In this document: piece after piece, positions 1 to 12,358 of the stretch
How positions within the stretch are numbered: the first letter of the stretch is position 1
How the letters are laid out: the number at the start of each line of letters is the position of its first letter
Assembly (NCBI GenBank): GCA_003116875.1
Contig: BCKT01000003.1
Location: 1,435,185 to 1,499,184, forward strand
Origin: Takashimella koratensis
Taxonomy: Eukaryota; Basidiomycota; Tremellomycetes; Trichosporonales; Tetragoniomycetaceae
Length of the DNA stretch: 64,000 nucleotides
Direction of reading: 5' to 3'
The notes under the pieces: model-generated
Seen by the model: only the letters and a program-made list of their open reading frames with translations
What the model was told of the DNA's origin: nothing
Database searches by the model: none
Program-made: the position numbers and the translations under genes

Positions 1-1174
1 CTGATTGAGTACACATCAGCACGATTCGACCCGCACCATTCAACATCCAGACTCACGCGATCCCATCTGCCGAGCGCATGGCGTCCTCCAAGATTCTCCT
101 CGCGCCGTCCTCGTTGAAATGGTGAAACGATAAACAAAACGTCCTGATCTCCCTTACTCTCGCTCGTCTACCCGGGGACCTCCTTGAGCGCGTGTACATG
201 CTATGTGTATTAGGCAGGCCAAGGAGGAGAGACGTCTCTGTTGATCGACCACGGGAGGGCACGCCTACTCCTGCGCCGCCGAGTGTGCCGTTGGGTGCGT
301 CTGAGGTGGGGGTAGAGGCGGAGGCGGAAGGCGGGCCGGTGGCTGAGACGTGTGAGGAAGAGAGAACGTCAGGTGCCGGGGCTCGGGTGGCGTCGACGGA
401 GAAAGGAATGTAACCGAGGGAGCCGGAGGAAGAGGCAGAGGAGAGAGCGTGCCAGTGGGAAGTGAGAGGGTGAAGGTCGGATAGGGTGATGCGTATGGGA
501 TCGAGAGATTCCTCCTTCCTCTTGGAGCTGAGTGGGTTAGCACAAAAGCACAGACAGGAGAGCTCTTGTTTGAGGAAGACATAGGCAACGCTAGCTTACT
601 TGATCTTTGCCTCGACAGCAGGCCAGGGCCCACCTGCACCGCTACAGCAATCAAGGATGCGTACCGTCGTCTTCCGCTTCCTTGGCGCCGTCGTCGGTGT
701 TGCTGTAGTTTCTCCATCTTCAGCCGTTACTCCTTCATTATTCATGACCTTGTCTTCTCCCTGCCCTCCCTCATCCCCTTGTACTCGACCATTCTCCTCA
801 CTCGCGATACTCGTGCTTTGCCCTTCCTCATCTCCCTCATCCTCGTCCTCATCATCATCGTCATGGTCCTCTTCGAGGTGTTGTACGACCCGCTCGATGA
901 TTTCAACCACAGCCTCATACGGCGCTGCCGGCTGGAACGGCCAAACTTTGGTGACCCAGAGATACGAGAGGACGTCGCGGACGGGCTCGCGGAGCCAGCC
1001 GGGACACCAGGGCTGGTCGTGGATCTCGAGCAGCCGAGGCCGGCTGTAAGGCAGCCGCATAGGTGGTGGGGAGGAGAGTGTGCCTGTGCTGTAGGGGTGA
1101 CGAGTGTTGGAGGAGCTGGAGCAGATAGGTAGAGACCAAGATTGATTCACGGTGACGTCTTGCGTTGTTGTCAT
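1..1174 (-). CDS. SAM-dependent methyltransferase, 5' part; runs off the left window edge
   Basis: Two exons are visible: 1174..600 and 527..57. The 528-599 intron has a GTAAGC donor, a CTAAC branch and a CAG acceptor. A third intron would occupy 56..1 and ends with CAG exactly at the window edge, so the gene continues outside. Exon 1 starts at ATG 1174 and encodes a Ser-rich N-terminus, an acidic linker and, near residue 172, the motif RILDCCSGAGG, a class I Rossmann methyltransferase glycine-rich loop. Exon 2 gives LSDLHP (acidic strand 2), SVDATR (adenine-side acid) and CLSFHHF, the usual order for this fold. Substrate cannot be read from the sequence; the Cys-rich loop and SFHHF pattern resemble an uncharacterised fungal group. 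The frame stays open across the splice (carry of 2 nt), which supports the model. Ends are partial. Confidence 0.8.
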
Positions 1175-1789
1175 TGCCCGTGAGCCACGGAAAAGTAGGC
1201 ATGTTCAATAGCAAATATGTCTACGTCTTCTAGCAAGATGCACCTCGCTCTTCGTGAGGAGTCAGCAGTGCCCCGTTCATCTTGCTGGCTGTATCAGTCC
1301 CGTACTGCTTCATGTCTCGAGAGTCCACAGCAAAGAAACAAAAGGTTGAGCATCATTAAACAAGTGTACTATGTACTATGCGTTATGAAAGAAAGAAATA
1401 TGCGATGGCGATGAGCAGCAAGGCGTAAAGAAAAACACCAGGGCACTGAGGCACTCGGCGGTGAAGGCTGACGGAGGGGACAAGGGGTGTGTCTGGCAGG
1501 AGTCTGGCAGAGATGTCGAGCAAGTTGAGGAAGGGTGAGGTTGGTAGCAAGGTTATGAGAAGAATAGAGGAGAGGGTGTGGCACGCAGGGCAAGAGGAAA
1601 GGGGCCAAGTTTGCAGGAGACTGGGAAAAGTATGATACAGTCATATGTGATGGTTTCAACATTGTTCGAGCAGCGTTCAAAGTCCAGAAGAGTCAAGTGC
1701 AGAATAGGAAGAGAAAGGAGGGTAGGAGATGGGAAGAGAGGGAGGAGAAGGTGAAGCGTAGAGGGAAGGCAAACTCTCAAGCCAACGCA
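1175..1789. other. Intergenic: 5' side of the methyltransferase and 3' side of CDC25
   Basis: No reading frame with family resemblance is seen in these 615 bases. The part next to 1174 should hold the methyltransferase promoter, and the part next to 1790 the CDC25 3' UTR, since both genes are on the minus strand. Confidence 0.5.
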
Positions 1790-4628
1790 CTACCGCCTCG
1801 CAGCTGTTGGGCCAGCGTACGACGCGACCCTGCCAAACGCTGCTCGACCAGCACCTAGCGTGCGCGTCTTAGCGGATCCAAAGATGGGCGCCTGGATGGG
1901 CTGTCCAAACCCGAGCCCACCCAGACCGCCTACACTCGCGCCACCGGCACCGGCCAGCCCGGTTCGTGCACACGGGCTATCCGTCTCGGTCTCCTCGCCG
2001 AGCGTGTGATCGTGAGACATAGAGTCGTCGTCGTCGCTTCCAATCGTCATTAGTGTCCTCGCTCGACCAAGCGGAGGGCGGGCGATGCGCGGTCGTGAGA
2101 GCGGGGAAGCATCGTTGTCTTCTTCGGCAATCATGAGTCCGGCTTCGGGTCCCGGGGAAGTGCGGCGGCCCAGAGCGGCAGATGCTGCAGCGTACGCTAG
2201 TGGCGGGCATGCCGGAGCGGAAACACGAGGGATCGCAGAGGTTTGAAGTCCCGCAGCACTTGCGAAACCGGTACCGGGCCCGTTACTGTGGTCGATGAGC
2301 GCCGCAGTCGTCGCTGGGAACGAGCGGGTACGAGTGAATTTTCGGAAGTCGTGCAGATCAGAATTGCGACGAACAAAGTGCCTCGGGTCGTCCATGGGGA
2401 CATACGCCTGGGGGTCGCACCGCGTCTAACAGAGTGTCAGAGGGGTCGCGACCAACTTGCGAAGAGGCTAGACTCACCGGACAGCTCTTGTAGAAGCTGC
2501 TGTAGCCGCCCTCGAGAATGTACAGTTCCGGGTAATAGATCTTGGGGTAGATGGCGCCGTTGAGCGACCTGTCCCTCGATCGCAAGTGTTTCGCACTGTG
2601 CTCGGTCAGTGGTGCCACTTTACCAACCCAACTCCGCCACTTACAAAGTCGGTGCTCGCTTGGCACTAAACTCGCAGTGGAAGATGAGAACAACTTGTTG
2701 ACATTCGTCTACCTCGCCCGACCTGCTGGGACTCGGGAGGGACTCGCCGTTGGCATGGACACCGTCCTGCGCCGAGAGGAGCAACTGATCAAGTTGGTCG
2801 ACGCTCTTGACGTTGATCGCGCCTGCAATGTGGCCACCTTCGTACTCGTAGTCGAACCGGCAGTCGAGAACGTGGTAACGACGCATCTTGCCGTCGTACT
2901 TGCCCGCGAGGAGTTCTTGCATCTGGACATTGTCAGCTCGGGTCCGCTTCCGGCTGTCAAGCCGCACCACTTACAGTGTTCGAGGTGATGCGGACCAGAC
3001 CGTCCTCCTTGACCTTGTGGCAAGGTAAAATCTTCCCGTCCATCTCGTTATCGCCAAACCCTGGCAGACCGCCAGGTCCATATGGGCTCGCCTTTGCACA
3101 TTCCCTCGCGGCTGCGCTCGGTCCCGCTCTGACGGGGCTCTGTGCCAACTCACCCGTGACGGCGATCGTCGACCGGATCGGCTTGAACCCTGGTGACCCG
3201 TCGGGGCGAGAGACAACTCGGGACCCATGTCGCCGGGCGTAGGCGGCATGCGTCGCCGCGGCGCCAACGCCGTGCATCGAGGGAGAAGCATCAAACTCGG
3301 ACTCGTCTTCGCTCATGTCGTGTGGCATTTGGGGCTGGTCGCAGACCGAGAAAGCGCGGCGCATCGGTGCCATCGAAGCGCGTGGCAGTGTCTGTCCAGC
3401 AAGTGGCAACATTTTGCCCTTGCCAGTCCCGACGGCGGTGCTTGGTCCCGCGCTGGCTGTGTGTCCCAGCATCGATGACGATGCGGCGACTTGCGAGCCG
3501 TAGAGGATAGGGTAAGCCGAGTTGGTCGAGGTCGATCGAGCGCCATTGTCGGCCGTGGGGACAGGGAGAAGCTGCGGTCGCTTGTGCCCGCCTGCGCCTC
3601 GGCGAGCTGCGATGGTGTTAACGCGAGGTGCGCCGAAGAGCATGGCAGTGGACGCAGCCTTCTCCATCGGTCGAGTCTGGCCTAGTGACGCGCGCTTGGC
3701 GGACGGCGAGCTAGATGGAGATGCGGGCGAAGAGGCGACGAGGCTCCGTCGTTTCGAAGGGAGACCCGCAGCGGGCGCAGAGGGCGAATCACAGAAGAAC
3801 GACCCGAGACCTGGCGAGCCAGAGAACGACGAGGCTCCACCAAAGGTCGAGGGAGACTGCTGGAACAAGAGGTTTGAGGAGGATGGTCGAGGAGAGTCAA
3901 CGTCCATCAGATCGTTGCTGCGGACGGGGATCGACCTGGGTGAGGGTCCAGCTGATGACGGCGCCGACTGCTCCAGGGTTAGACCAACCAACTTTCAACT
4001 AGTCTCAGATTACACATACCTCTCGCCGGGCCATGCTGGGCGCCATCATCCTTGGTGACTGCCTCTCCTCGTTGGACGACGTCCACTGCATTGGGATACC
4101 ACCCCTAGGGCGACCAGCAAACAGCCTTCCGTTCTCTGGTACGGCAGGCGGAAGCATCATGCCTTTACCCAACTTGCCTCCGCTAGGTCCGGAGACGGGC
4201 CGTTGGTTGACCGACAACTCTCGGCCAAACGACCTCCCAGAGAGCGCAAACGTTGGCCGCAACTCCGAGTCCTCGCCAAGCACGCGGGGCTCGTCGCCTT
4301 CGTATACGCTCCCGAGGGAGGAGCGAGACCTGGACTGGAGGGGCACGGGTTCCGGTCGCCGTGGTTTGCTGACCAGCGGGGAAGGGGAGAGGAACGCATC
4401 TTGTGTGATGAGCGGGGACAGGGTGGGCTTCTTCAATGCGACGGCGGCAGCGAGAGGAGAGAGGGAAAGAGGGGAGTGGTTGGCGGATGAGATGGAGAGG
4501 GACGAGTTGAACGATTGATCAACCTCGGCAGGCAGGTCGACTTCGGTTTGAGTAGGTGATGGTGCCTCCGAGTCGAAGCGGGGCGACGGGAAGGTGTCGA
4601 CCAGTGGGGATGACATGAGGCTGTCCAT
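1790..4628 (-). CDS. CDC25: M-phase inducer phosphatase CDC25
   Basis: Dual-specificity phosphatase that removes inhibitory phosphates from Cdk1 to trigger mitosis. Five exons: 4628..4020, 3967..2975, 2922..2645, 2595..2478, 2425..1790; all four introns are exactly 52 nt and in frame (877 aa). The first ~530 residues are Ser/Pro-rich and probably disordered, as in the family's regulatory N-terminus. The rhodanese-like catalytic domain begins near 535 (LLAGKYDG, YHVLDCRFDYEYEGGH). The P-loop HCEFSAKRAPT places the catalytic Cys at about 617 and the Arg at about 623 (CX5R). RDRSLN, YPELYILEGGY and CDPQAYVPM follow, the standard C-terminal landmarks. The C-tail after the domain is long and Ser/Arg-rich. 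The start at 4628 is the first in-frame ATG after an apparent 5' UTR intron (acceptor TAG at 4655-4657); frame is open further upstream but without an ATG. SP/TP sites in the N-terminus fit Cdk or checkpoint-kinase control (inference). Confidence 0.95.
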
Positions 4629-5170
4629 GTTGGGTGGTGAGGTAGGGGCGGGTTCTATCGCACGAAGCGTTAGTTGAAGGAGCAAGCAAGGCGGTCAAGG
4701 AGTGTGATGGTGAAAGAGTGTGGTGCTGTAGACAGCGGTAGGGGAAGGCGGAGGGGGTGGGTGGAGTTCGGTGACGAGAGTGAGGAGGTGGGCGGGTGAA
4801 TACCAGAGTCACGATGGGAGAGTGTAGAGGGTGGATGAAGAGCAAGAGGAAGTAAGAGGAAAGAGGGAGATGGCGAGCAGCTCACAATCAATGAGAGTGA
4901 TGAGGTTGAATCCTCGTTCGGATTCAAGTTGTCGGGGTCGGGTGGGCGGTGGTGGTGGCGATGGGGTTGGTGGTGGTGGTGATCGTTGACATCAACCAAC
5001 CAGTCGTGTGTCGGTGTGTTGCTAGGTGTGGGCCCGGTTGAAGGGTTGAAAGGGGGATGTCGATCAGAAGGGCAGGGCAGAATACGTTGAGACAGTCTTC
5101 TACTCGTTCAACCACTCCTCGTCGCCGGCTTAACCCCGTTCGAAACCAGAGACCACCGTTGATCCAACCA
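4629..5170 (-). promoter_or_regulatory. Probable CDC25 5' UTR with a leader intron
   Basis: On the minus strand a GTGAGC donor near 4885 and a CTAAC...TAG acceptor ending at 4655 outline an intron of roughly 230 nt just before the CDC25 start codon. The flanking sequence is open in frame (His- and Pro-rich) but has no ATG before a stop near 5108, so I read it as leader and not coding. Confidence 0.4.
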
Positions 5171-8100
5171 CCGGTTGGTTGCTACCTCTCTTTCCGTTGC
5201 TTCACTTGCGAGCGGTCGGTCCCGGTCTCGCGTCTGTCTTTGCCCTTGTCGCACAAGATGAAAGTCGCAGGGTTAAGTCTGGCCCGGAAGGGTAGGCGTC
5301 GAGGCGTCGGAGCAGGAGCGCAGGTGGGACAAGGGGGCTGGCGTTGAAGATCCGACCAGGTGTAATGTACCGGTAGTAAAAGTGTCGCTTTTCGTCGATG
5401 AGTCGGTCAGTCGAGAAGTCGGTTGGTCGGTTTGGTCGTGATAGATATGGATAGCAAGCAGCTCGAGTCGCTCAAGTCGTAAAGAGCGGAGACGGTGTTG
5501 AAACGAGTGTGGTGTAAACGAGTGTAGGGTGAGAGTGGAAGGGCGGAAGGGACGGAAGCGAGATGGCACGCAGGGACGAGGGGCCGCGCTTTTTTTTCAC
5601 CGTTTCACGAACAAGAGAGAGAGCGAGGTTGTCGACAAGACAATAGCGAGGATGGAGATGATCAAGAGGGAGGGGTAGCGATGGAGGAGGAGGAGGTGGT
5701 GGTGGTGAGGATGAGGGAGGATAAGGATAAGAAATGGGTGGGAAGGAAGGCTGGTCCTCGCTACGACCAGACGAGACTTGACGAACCACAAACTACTGCT
5801 AGCTAGGGGTAGGGAAGGCGCCAGGTGGGGCTGATATGATCGTCTTGTATTACCTGCTTAACCTTGACCCTCTCTGCCCTCTACGCCCCCTGCGCAAGTC
5901 GGTCACCCCAGCTGGCTGGTTGATGGGTTTTCCTGACGTGCGAAGTGTGCGTATTCCAGGAGAGAGCCCTGGAGGATCTGAGGACGAACGACCCGGTGTG
6001 TCGGTAGGTTGTATGGGTGGGGTGGGAGTTTGTTCGGAACAGGCTTTCAACTCCAATACCCAAGTGTAGGAAGACAGCCCCGCCCCCCCCCGTGGTCGTT
6101 CGTTGTTTCCTTGTCCAGTCGAACGAGCAAGACCAAGGGGACGTCGGACCCTGGCGATGGATGGAGATAGACGTAAAGCGACGCCTCGTTGTCGAGAGCC
6201 AAGTGTAAGCAGCGGGCGCAGAGCACAAGAGGTCGTCGGACAAGGAGGCACAATGCAGGCAGGCGCCAGGGGAGCAAGGTTGGCGAGCGTGCGAAGAGGG
6301 GATGGATGGATGGGTGCGATGTGAGTGGGTGGATTACAGGGATTCTCAACTGGATGCTGCAATGTCAATTTTTGGCTTTGCTTCTGTTTTTCTGTTTTTC
6401 AGGTGGGGTGAGTGTTCTCTGCATTCTGCATTCTACTGTATTCTGCATTTCTCAGGAGCACAGCTGTAGTAGATCGCTCAGTTGGCCCGCGCAGACAACA
6501 GCGACCTCAACAACCCTCTAGGGTCCTATTTCATCCTTCCTGAACACTTCTCCCTGGCACTGACCAACCGATGCATATCCTTCGACCCTCAAGTTGCGTT
6601 ATCGGAAATGCAATGCCTGACGACGACGTCCCAAGTTTTGGCTCTTACAGTAATCGTTCTGTCTCCGTTCCTGTTGCGTCCCTGGGAGTCGGCGAGGCTG
6701 AACGGGTGAGGCAAAGCGGTGGGGATTACGATGACCGGGTGGGCCATATTGCTGTTCCCTTCCTTCTCTCCGCTCTCGGCTCGCCCGATCTGCTTCTGCC
6801 CGCCGCCTATCTCATCGCGCCGGCGAGTGGAGAGACTCAATCAGGGGCGTCAAGTGGTCTGCGGGAACGCGCAATGAACGGGTAAGCGAACAGCGGAGGA
6901 TTCTGGAGCGGGTGGGGCCGGGGGGGCGCGCAGGCGAGAATAGGAGCAAGGGGAGGAGCGGTGCGAGCCAAGAGGGGGGCCAAGTGGCCGCCAACACCAG
7001 GGAACCGCGCATGGCTGGGCTTGAGGATTGGTGTTGATTTCTGAAATGACGAAAAGCAAAGTGACTTGACTCATCAGTTGGAACCAAACAAATCACTCCA
7101 GCAGAAAATTCGACGCGACTGATTTTTGTTGTTGTTTTTTCTCCCGCTGGCCCTCACCGCTCATCCCTGGTGCCCTGGCATTGGTGCCTCTCGTCTCTCC
7201 CAGCTTGCGCCAGGTCGAGCGACCCATTCAACCGATCGTCACGCATCTAGGACTCTCGCGCCCTATTCGCAGCAGCATCCAGTCAACCTGACAGACCCGG
7301 GCCTGCCTTTCCCTTCCAACGAGCAGCAATTCGGCCCTCACCTCACCGTGAATCCCGACGAAATACATCCATCCACTGCAAACACCAATGCAGCAATGAA
7401 TCGGAATGCATAACAGATGCCGAGACGAGATCGACGGCATGTTATTGCGAAGCCCATGAGTGTCCAATTACCTTGTACTTGGCCAAGACCCGCAGCATTC
7501 GGTTGTCCCTCGCCTCGCCTCACCAGCCACTCGTGCGTGATCACATGCATTCAGTTCTCTTCGACAGGTACTCCCGCTCTGCTGAATATGTTAAGCCTTA
7601 TTGGATGCGTACGCCTCGCTCATGATTCTGTTCTCGTCTAACTTATTCCAGCAGAATTCGACACGCCGAGAGGCGTTCAGAGGCGTGTTGTTTCTATTCA
7701 CCACTTGGTCCTTCCATTCGAATATGCCTCGAGTTCGCATTGCCTTTCTTGGCGCCACTGACCACACGTTTGCTCCATCCCCCGTACCACTGAGCCGACT
7801 TGTTGCGGCGTCCTGCTCCGTGCTCTCCAAACGCCATCAATCGATGAGGCGTCTCGGTAATCTGTGACTCCACACCTTGACTCAGTCGCGCCATTTCGCT
7901 TCACGCACTCCGGCGAACTCTCCGCCGGGGAACCTCTCCGACCACGCAGTCGGACGGTAGGAACGAGCGCGATCTCCAGCCCGAGAATCACGCAGAAGGA
8001 ATTGTCATGCAAGGGCAGCAAGGCGAGGCTTGGTCTGTCGAATGAAACCACAAAGCAAAAAAGAAACGCCTCGTGACTGGGTGAAGGCTGACAGGAGCGT

Positions 8101-8349
8101 CGACTGGGAGGTGTCAGCAGCACTCCAGCACGCCCCGTTCCGTCCGATGGGACACCCCAAAATTTCCCCTGGTCACGTTGATCGAGCACACGCTGATTCC
8201 CAAACCAGTCTGCTCCACTGGGATATCCGCCCGTCTCTGTCAGGTCCCAACATCCGGCACGAGGTTGCCGATAGAGGAACGGCGGACACGAGATGGTGCA
8301 CGCCAATGACGAAGTTGGGTACCTGACCCAAACAAAACGAAACCCATGG
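5171..8349. other. Long gene-poor region between CDC25 and the transposon
   Basis: About 3.2 kb in which every open frame is short, low-complexity or starts without ATG, and none resembles a family I know. The longest, on the minus strand at 7698-8306, opens with TTG and shows no domain. The left part contains purine-rich tracts (5560-5720) that could belong to the CDC25 promoter. I see no tRNA, rRNA or transposase fragment. Confidence 0.45.
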
Positions 8350-8359
8350 CAATGCCGTG

Positions 8360-8399
8360 ACAGCGGGGTCGGGCGCGTACACAGGTGGGGTGGGGCGCG
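8360..8399 (+). repeat. Left terminal inverted repeat of the MITE
   Basis: Forty bases starting acagcgggg and ending ggggcgcg. They match the reverse complement of 8773-8811 with a perfect 17-bp core and a few mismatches at the outer end. Confidence 0.75.
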
Positions 8400-8772
8400 T
8401 ACTTTTTCCTAATGACTTTTTTCCCAACTTTCTAATTGCATATCTTCCCACGCAGATCCTCAGCAAAAGTTACAATGTTTTCATGCATGCAACTGGTTCA
8501 GGTAGCCACTGGGATGCACACCTAGAGACATCCCAAATTTCAAGCAATAATACAGTGAACTTGGTAAGCAAGATGCATCAACACTGGGAAAAAGTTTGTA
8601 ATCAAACTCCTTGTGAAAATGCTCGAAAGTAATAGGAAATTTTGGAATTTTGTAATGAAATTCGTGGTCAAGCTGGCAGTTGCAGTTTGTAATACGAGTT
8701 ATAATGACTCTTGGAAAGCTAATGGAGGGTTTCTAATGAAACTCGGAGAAAATTTCCGAATGTGGAAATTCA

Positions 8773-8811
8773 CGCGCCCCTCCCACTTGTGTACGCGCCC
8801 GACCTTTTTGT
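8773..8811 (-). repeat. Right terminal inverted repeat of the MITE
   Basis: Thirty-nine bases beginning cgcgcccc and ending tttttgt; the reverse complement aligns to 8360-8399 with one gap. Confidence 0.75.
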
Positions 8812-8821
8812 CAATGCCGTG

Positions 8822-11800
8822 CGTGCCAGTTATCAAACAAACAAAAGACACCCATCAACCGCTGACCGCATCGCCGTGTTTCATGTGCCCCACCGCCTGC
8901 GCGCACGCGGGCGCCACGGCACAGGCTCTCCACTAGTTGGATAACGGGTCCCAAGATTGTGGGTCGAGATGAAACGAGGACCTGATGGCGGACTAGTAAC
9001 AAGGTCCAAAAGAGAGGGAAGACCCCCAAAATATCATTGGGACCTGCACTAAGCTCCAAAACCAACGACAAACAAATAACACCTTGTTACTTAAACCTGA
9101 GCTAAACGCGGTCAATGACGCCAAGGTAAACAAACCGACAGAACAAAACGTCAACAAACCGGGGACCAGTGTCCTCTTGTTGACACTAACGGACTTCCGA
9201 TTCCCCTTGCACCGACGATACCTGTACTAAAGGGACCCAGGTGTAAACAAGCTTCATAAACAACCAAAAGCACCGCTACACGCTATCCGAAGCCGCACGC
9301 AGCCCACCGCATACCCTGCACTGCGATGTGGGTCCGAGGCTAACCGCTCTAGGAGGGGGTTTCGTCGTCAGTACCTACGTAGCGTGGGAACAGTCCACCG
9401 GGGGGATTCGGTCCCTCCTTGGCTAAACCTGAGCAGGTGTGAGTTTCTATCCCGCCCCCTATTCATTCATTTCGCAGTAGCTTGCGGAAGGTACTTGAAG
9501 CGCGGAGGTGGGGCGATGAAACACCTTATGGACGCCGAGGCACGAGTTGGACTCGAGTAAGGGGAGTAGGGCGAAAGAGGATGAAGAAGAGCGAAGCAGC
9601 GCGTCATCGGTCGTTGGTTGTGGGGGGAGCGCGCGTCATGGGGCCAAGGTTGAGGGCGATGACGAGCGTGGACACTGGGTCTGGGCAATGACGCCGCAGG
9701 TGGGGCAACTGATGACGCCGAAGAGACTGATGACGCTGAATAAACTAATAGCATGGTTTGTGGTGTTTACTCCGTTGATGAAGACCTGTCCTCCGACGAA
9801 TGGCTCTCATTCATCGGAAGGTGACACAGATTGAACAGCTGGTTAGGTCAGGTCTCGCTCCTGTCCTGTGCTCCATTTCTTCATAGTCAGCAACAAGACT
9901 ACGATCGTGTCCGGCCTCGCTCGCTGCTAACATATGTTTGCTTGTAGACCTTCAAAAGGCGGCATTGAGATCCCCTTAGCGAACCATAGGAGCACGAGTG
10001 GCGGTACTGCAGATAACACCACTAGGGACGGTGTGAAGCAAACTCTTCACTCAAGATTGGTCCATTCTACCGGACACCTATTCGGTCCCCTTTGCACTGA
10101 CAAGAATTCTAGCTCGTCCCGACCTTCCTTTCCTACTAGAAGCCGCCAGAGAATGGCATCAGATCTCTCTTCGGGTACACAGGGTGTCCGTCAGGCGAGG
10201 ACGGTGACGTGGCTCGGCTGAGTTGATGGCTCTGACCGAGCTGACGCCGACCGCGACATTGATGTTGATACTGATGGATACTGATACTGATGGCGCGGCA
10301 TCAATACCTCTACGCGTCCGATCACGAGTTGATCTCGACATTCAAACGCCGGTATGAAAGTCGGTGACTACCGCGGCCCTGCTCCTCCTTTGAGCGTTTG
10401 AGCCTTTCAACTAGACAAGCACCGGCTCTGTCCTCTTCGCTTCCTTTCGATAAACCAACAAGTGCAAGAAGCAGAAGCAAAACAGTGTACCTCAATATGT
10501 ACAGAGATTAACGAATTTCAAATCCTCATCAACACGTATGATCGAGATCAGGTCACCATCTCATCGTCTTCACCGACTTGGCGAGATGACAGTTCCGGTT
10601 GAGCTCGAGGGCAACTCCGCTTTCCTCTACTCGCCCTCCCGTCCTACCGATCTCGGAGTACTCTCAACTCAGCTCGGTGCCTTCTCGGACCCGGGCAAGG
10701 CGCACGGACAGCGGCTACCAATGCCCGTCGACTACCACCGAGATCGACTTTTGTATCCGTCTACGCCCCAGCGTTTGTTTCAGCTACCCAGGGCTGAAGA
10801 GGAGTCGCCCTTGTCCCCTTGAAGATCGCCTTGGACCCGAGAATCCGAGGTCGGTTGTGTCTTGGTAGGCCCTGGGAACCACAAAGCGCTAGTCGACAGT
10901 CGGTTCCAGATGCCGAGGACTTGACCGTATCGACCAACGAAAACGATGATCAGTCGTTTTACACTTGGATTTAAATGAATCAAATAACCCTCTTCACCTC
11001 AAACGCGCCCTCCCCTAGTTGCCGCTGCCTCGCCCTCGTCCTCGTCCTCGCCCTCGATCTGCTCGTTGATGGTCTCATTCACATTCCCTATCCCCTGCTT
11101 CTAGTTCCTACCCCTTCCCCTACCCCGTCCTTGATTCACCCTCACAGCCTGGACTGATCCCCTCTAACCTCTACGTCCTGATCTGATCCTGGCCTTGGAA
11201 ACGGGCGCTTAGCTTGAAGCTCACTGATGCGTTTCCATGATACCCGACCAAAGGAAGTTCGTCGGAGAGAGCGGAAAGATGCTCGGGCTCAATCTTAGCG
11301 ACCAGCTGACAACAACCAACTGCTGTCCATCACACTGACCCAAGTTGACCAGGACTGACTTGGCTGTCCCCTCGCCCCTCACTTGTCGACCCAAAGGGAG
11401 CGGACTGTACCTTCATTAAAGGATGCCTCGCCATCATCATCAGGTCAGGCATCACGCATCAAATCCCTGCCCACATCTTCATTTACCATCCCTCGATCTT
11501 TCCCTTTCCCTCTCCCTCTCTCTCCCTCTCATCCTCTTCCTTCTGCTTGCTCGCTCACTAGAACACCGAGATTCATTCCCCGATCGCATCATCACCCACC
11601 CCCGGTGAATGGTCCAGAACCACATCATCGCCAAACCCACGATCGCCGTCCAGATCGGAGCAGGACCGGAGTGGATCGGGCCCCGGTGGGAGGGCAGGAT
11701 GTGGAGGTGTTGAGAGTGAGAGTCGGGAGGAAGGTAACTCAGTCAACTTCCTCTGCCTCAGCAGCTCTCTTCTCCCTTCCTCGATCGATTTCGACCTCGA

Positions 11801-12358
11801 CACTTGCATCCCACTCTCCTCATTCTCATCTTGCTCATCACTACTCTTCCTCTACCCTTCTCCCGTCTCCTCTGGCTTTCCTCGCTCAGCCCACTGCCTC
11901 ACCTTCCTCACGAGGCAAAGACATGTGCACTTCGAGGACACCTAACCCCGCTTCCTAGGATCCAGTTCCACTACTTTGTGCCTTCTGTACCTTCATCTTT
12001 TATCCCTTGGCCTCGTGCTCCACACGCACAGTTACACTCGTTCAGCCATCACCCTCACCGCGCGGTCCAGACCGACTCTCACCTCCTCCCTTCCGGCCTC
12101 TGGCTCTTGCCTTCTTCCCTCTCGTCGTGGTGAGTGATCGCTTTTTGTTCCACTATCCCCTTTCTGCACCTTGCGATCGGTGACACTGACACGATCAGAG
12201 CTTGGTGCCGAGTATCACTCCGTTTCACCTTCTCCTCGATCAAATCTTGCTTCTTCCACTCTGCCCGCGTCTCACCCTCACCCTCACCCACACCCTCCAC
12301 TTCCTCCCCTTCGCTACGGCGGTGACACGCCCCGCCAGCTCCTCTGCTCCTCCTTAGT
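8822..12358. other. Gene-poor region upstream of the LaeA-like gene
   Basis: About 3.5 kb without a convincing gene. Two ATG-initiated frames of about 95 codons (9934-10221 and 10538-10822, plus strand) could be small hypothetical genes, but neither has a recognisable motif. A perfect 11-bp inverted repeat (8995-9005 with 9081-9091) sits just after the MITE. From about 11400 the plus strand becomes rich in Ser/Pro/Leu-type low-complexity sequence that may be the long leader of the downstream gene. Confidence 0.4.

Larger units (their letters stand above)
8350..8821. mobile_element. MITE-like non-autonomous DNA transposon with TIRs and target-site duplication
   Basis: The element is 8360-8811 (452 bp). 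Its left end and the reverse complement of its right end share a terminal inverted repeat of about 40 bp with a perfect 17-bp core, ggtcgggcgcgtacaca, followed by a G-rich ggggcgcg. The same 10 bases, caatgccgtg, lie directly outside both ends (8350-8359 and 8812-8821), as expected of a target-site duplication. Because the element ends could be read as tgaca/tgtca, the true duplication could be 6 to 10 bp. The interior (8400-8770) is clearly AT-richer than the flanks, with repeated TAATGA/TTTC motifs and no transposase frame. A 9-10 bp duplication would suggest the Mutator-like superfamily, 8 bp hAT; this is inference. Confidence 0.75.

Noticed and set aside
7698..8306. 202-codon minus-strand frame in the gene-poor region
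   Set aside because: Opens with TTG, irregular composition, no domain; probably chance in GC-rich DNA.
9934..10822. Two ATG frames of about 95 codons as genes
   Set aside because: No motif, no splice-supported extension, no conserved composition; mentioned only as possibilities in the region entry.
11383..11958. 191-codon plus-strand Ser/Pro-rich frame upstream of the LaeA-like gene
   Set aside because: Begins with a non-ATG codon, is low-complexity and could not be spliced to the methyltransferase; may be leader sequence.
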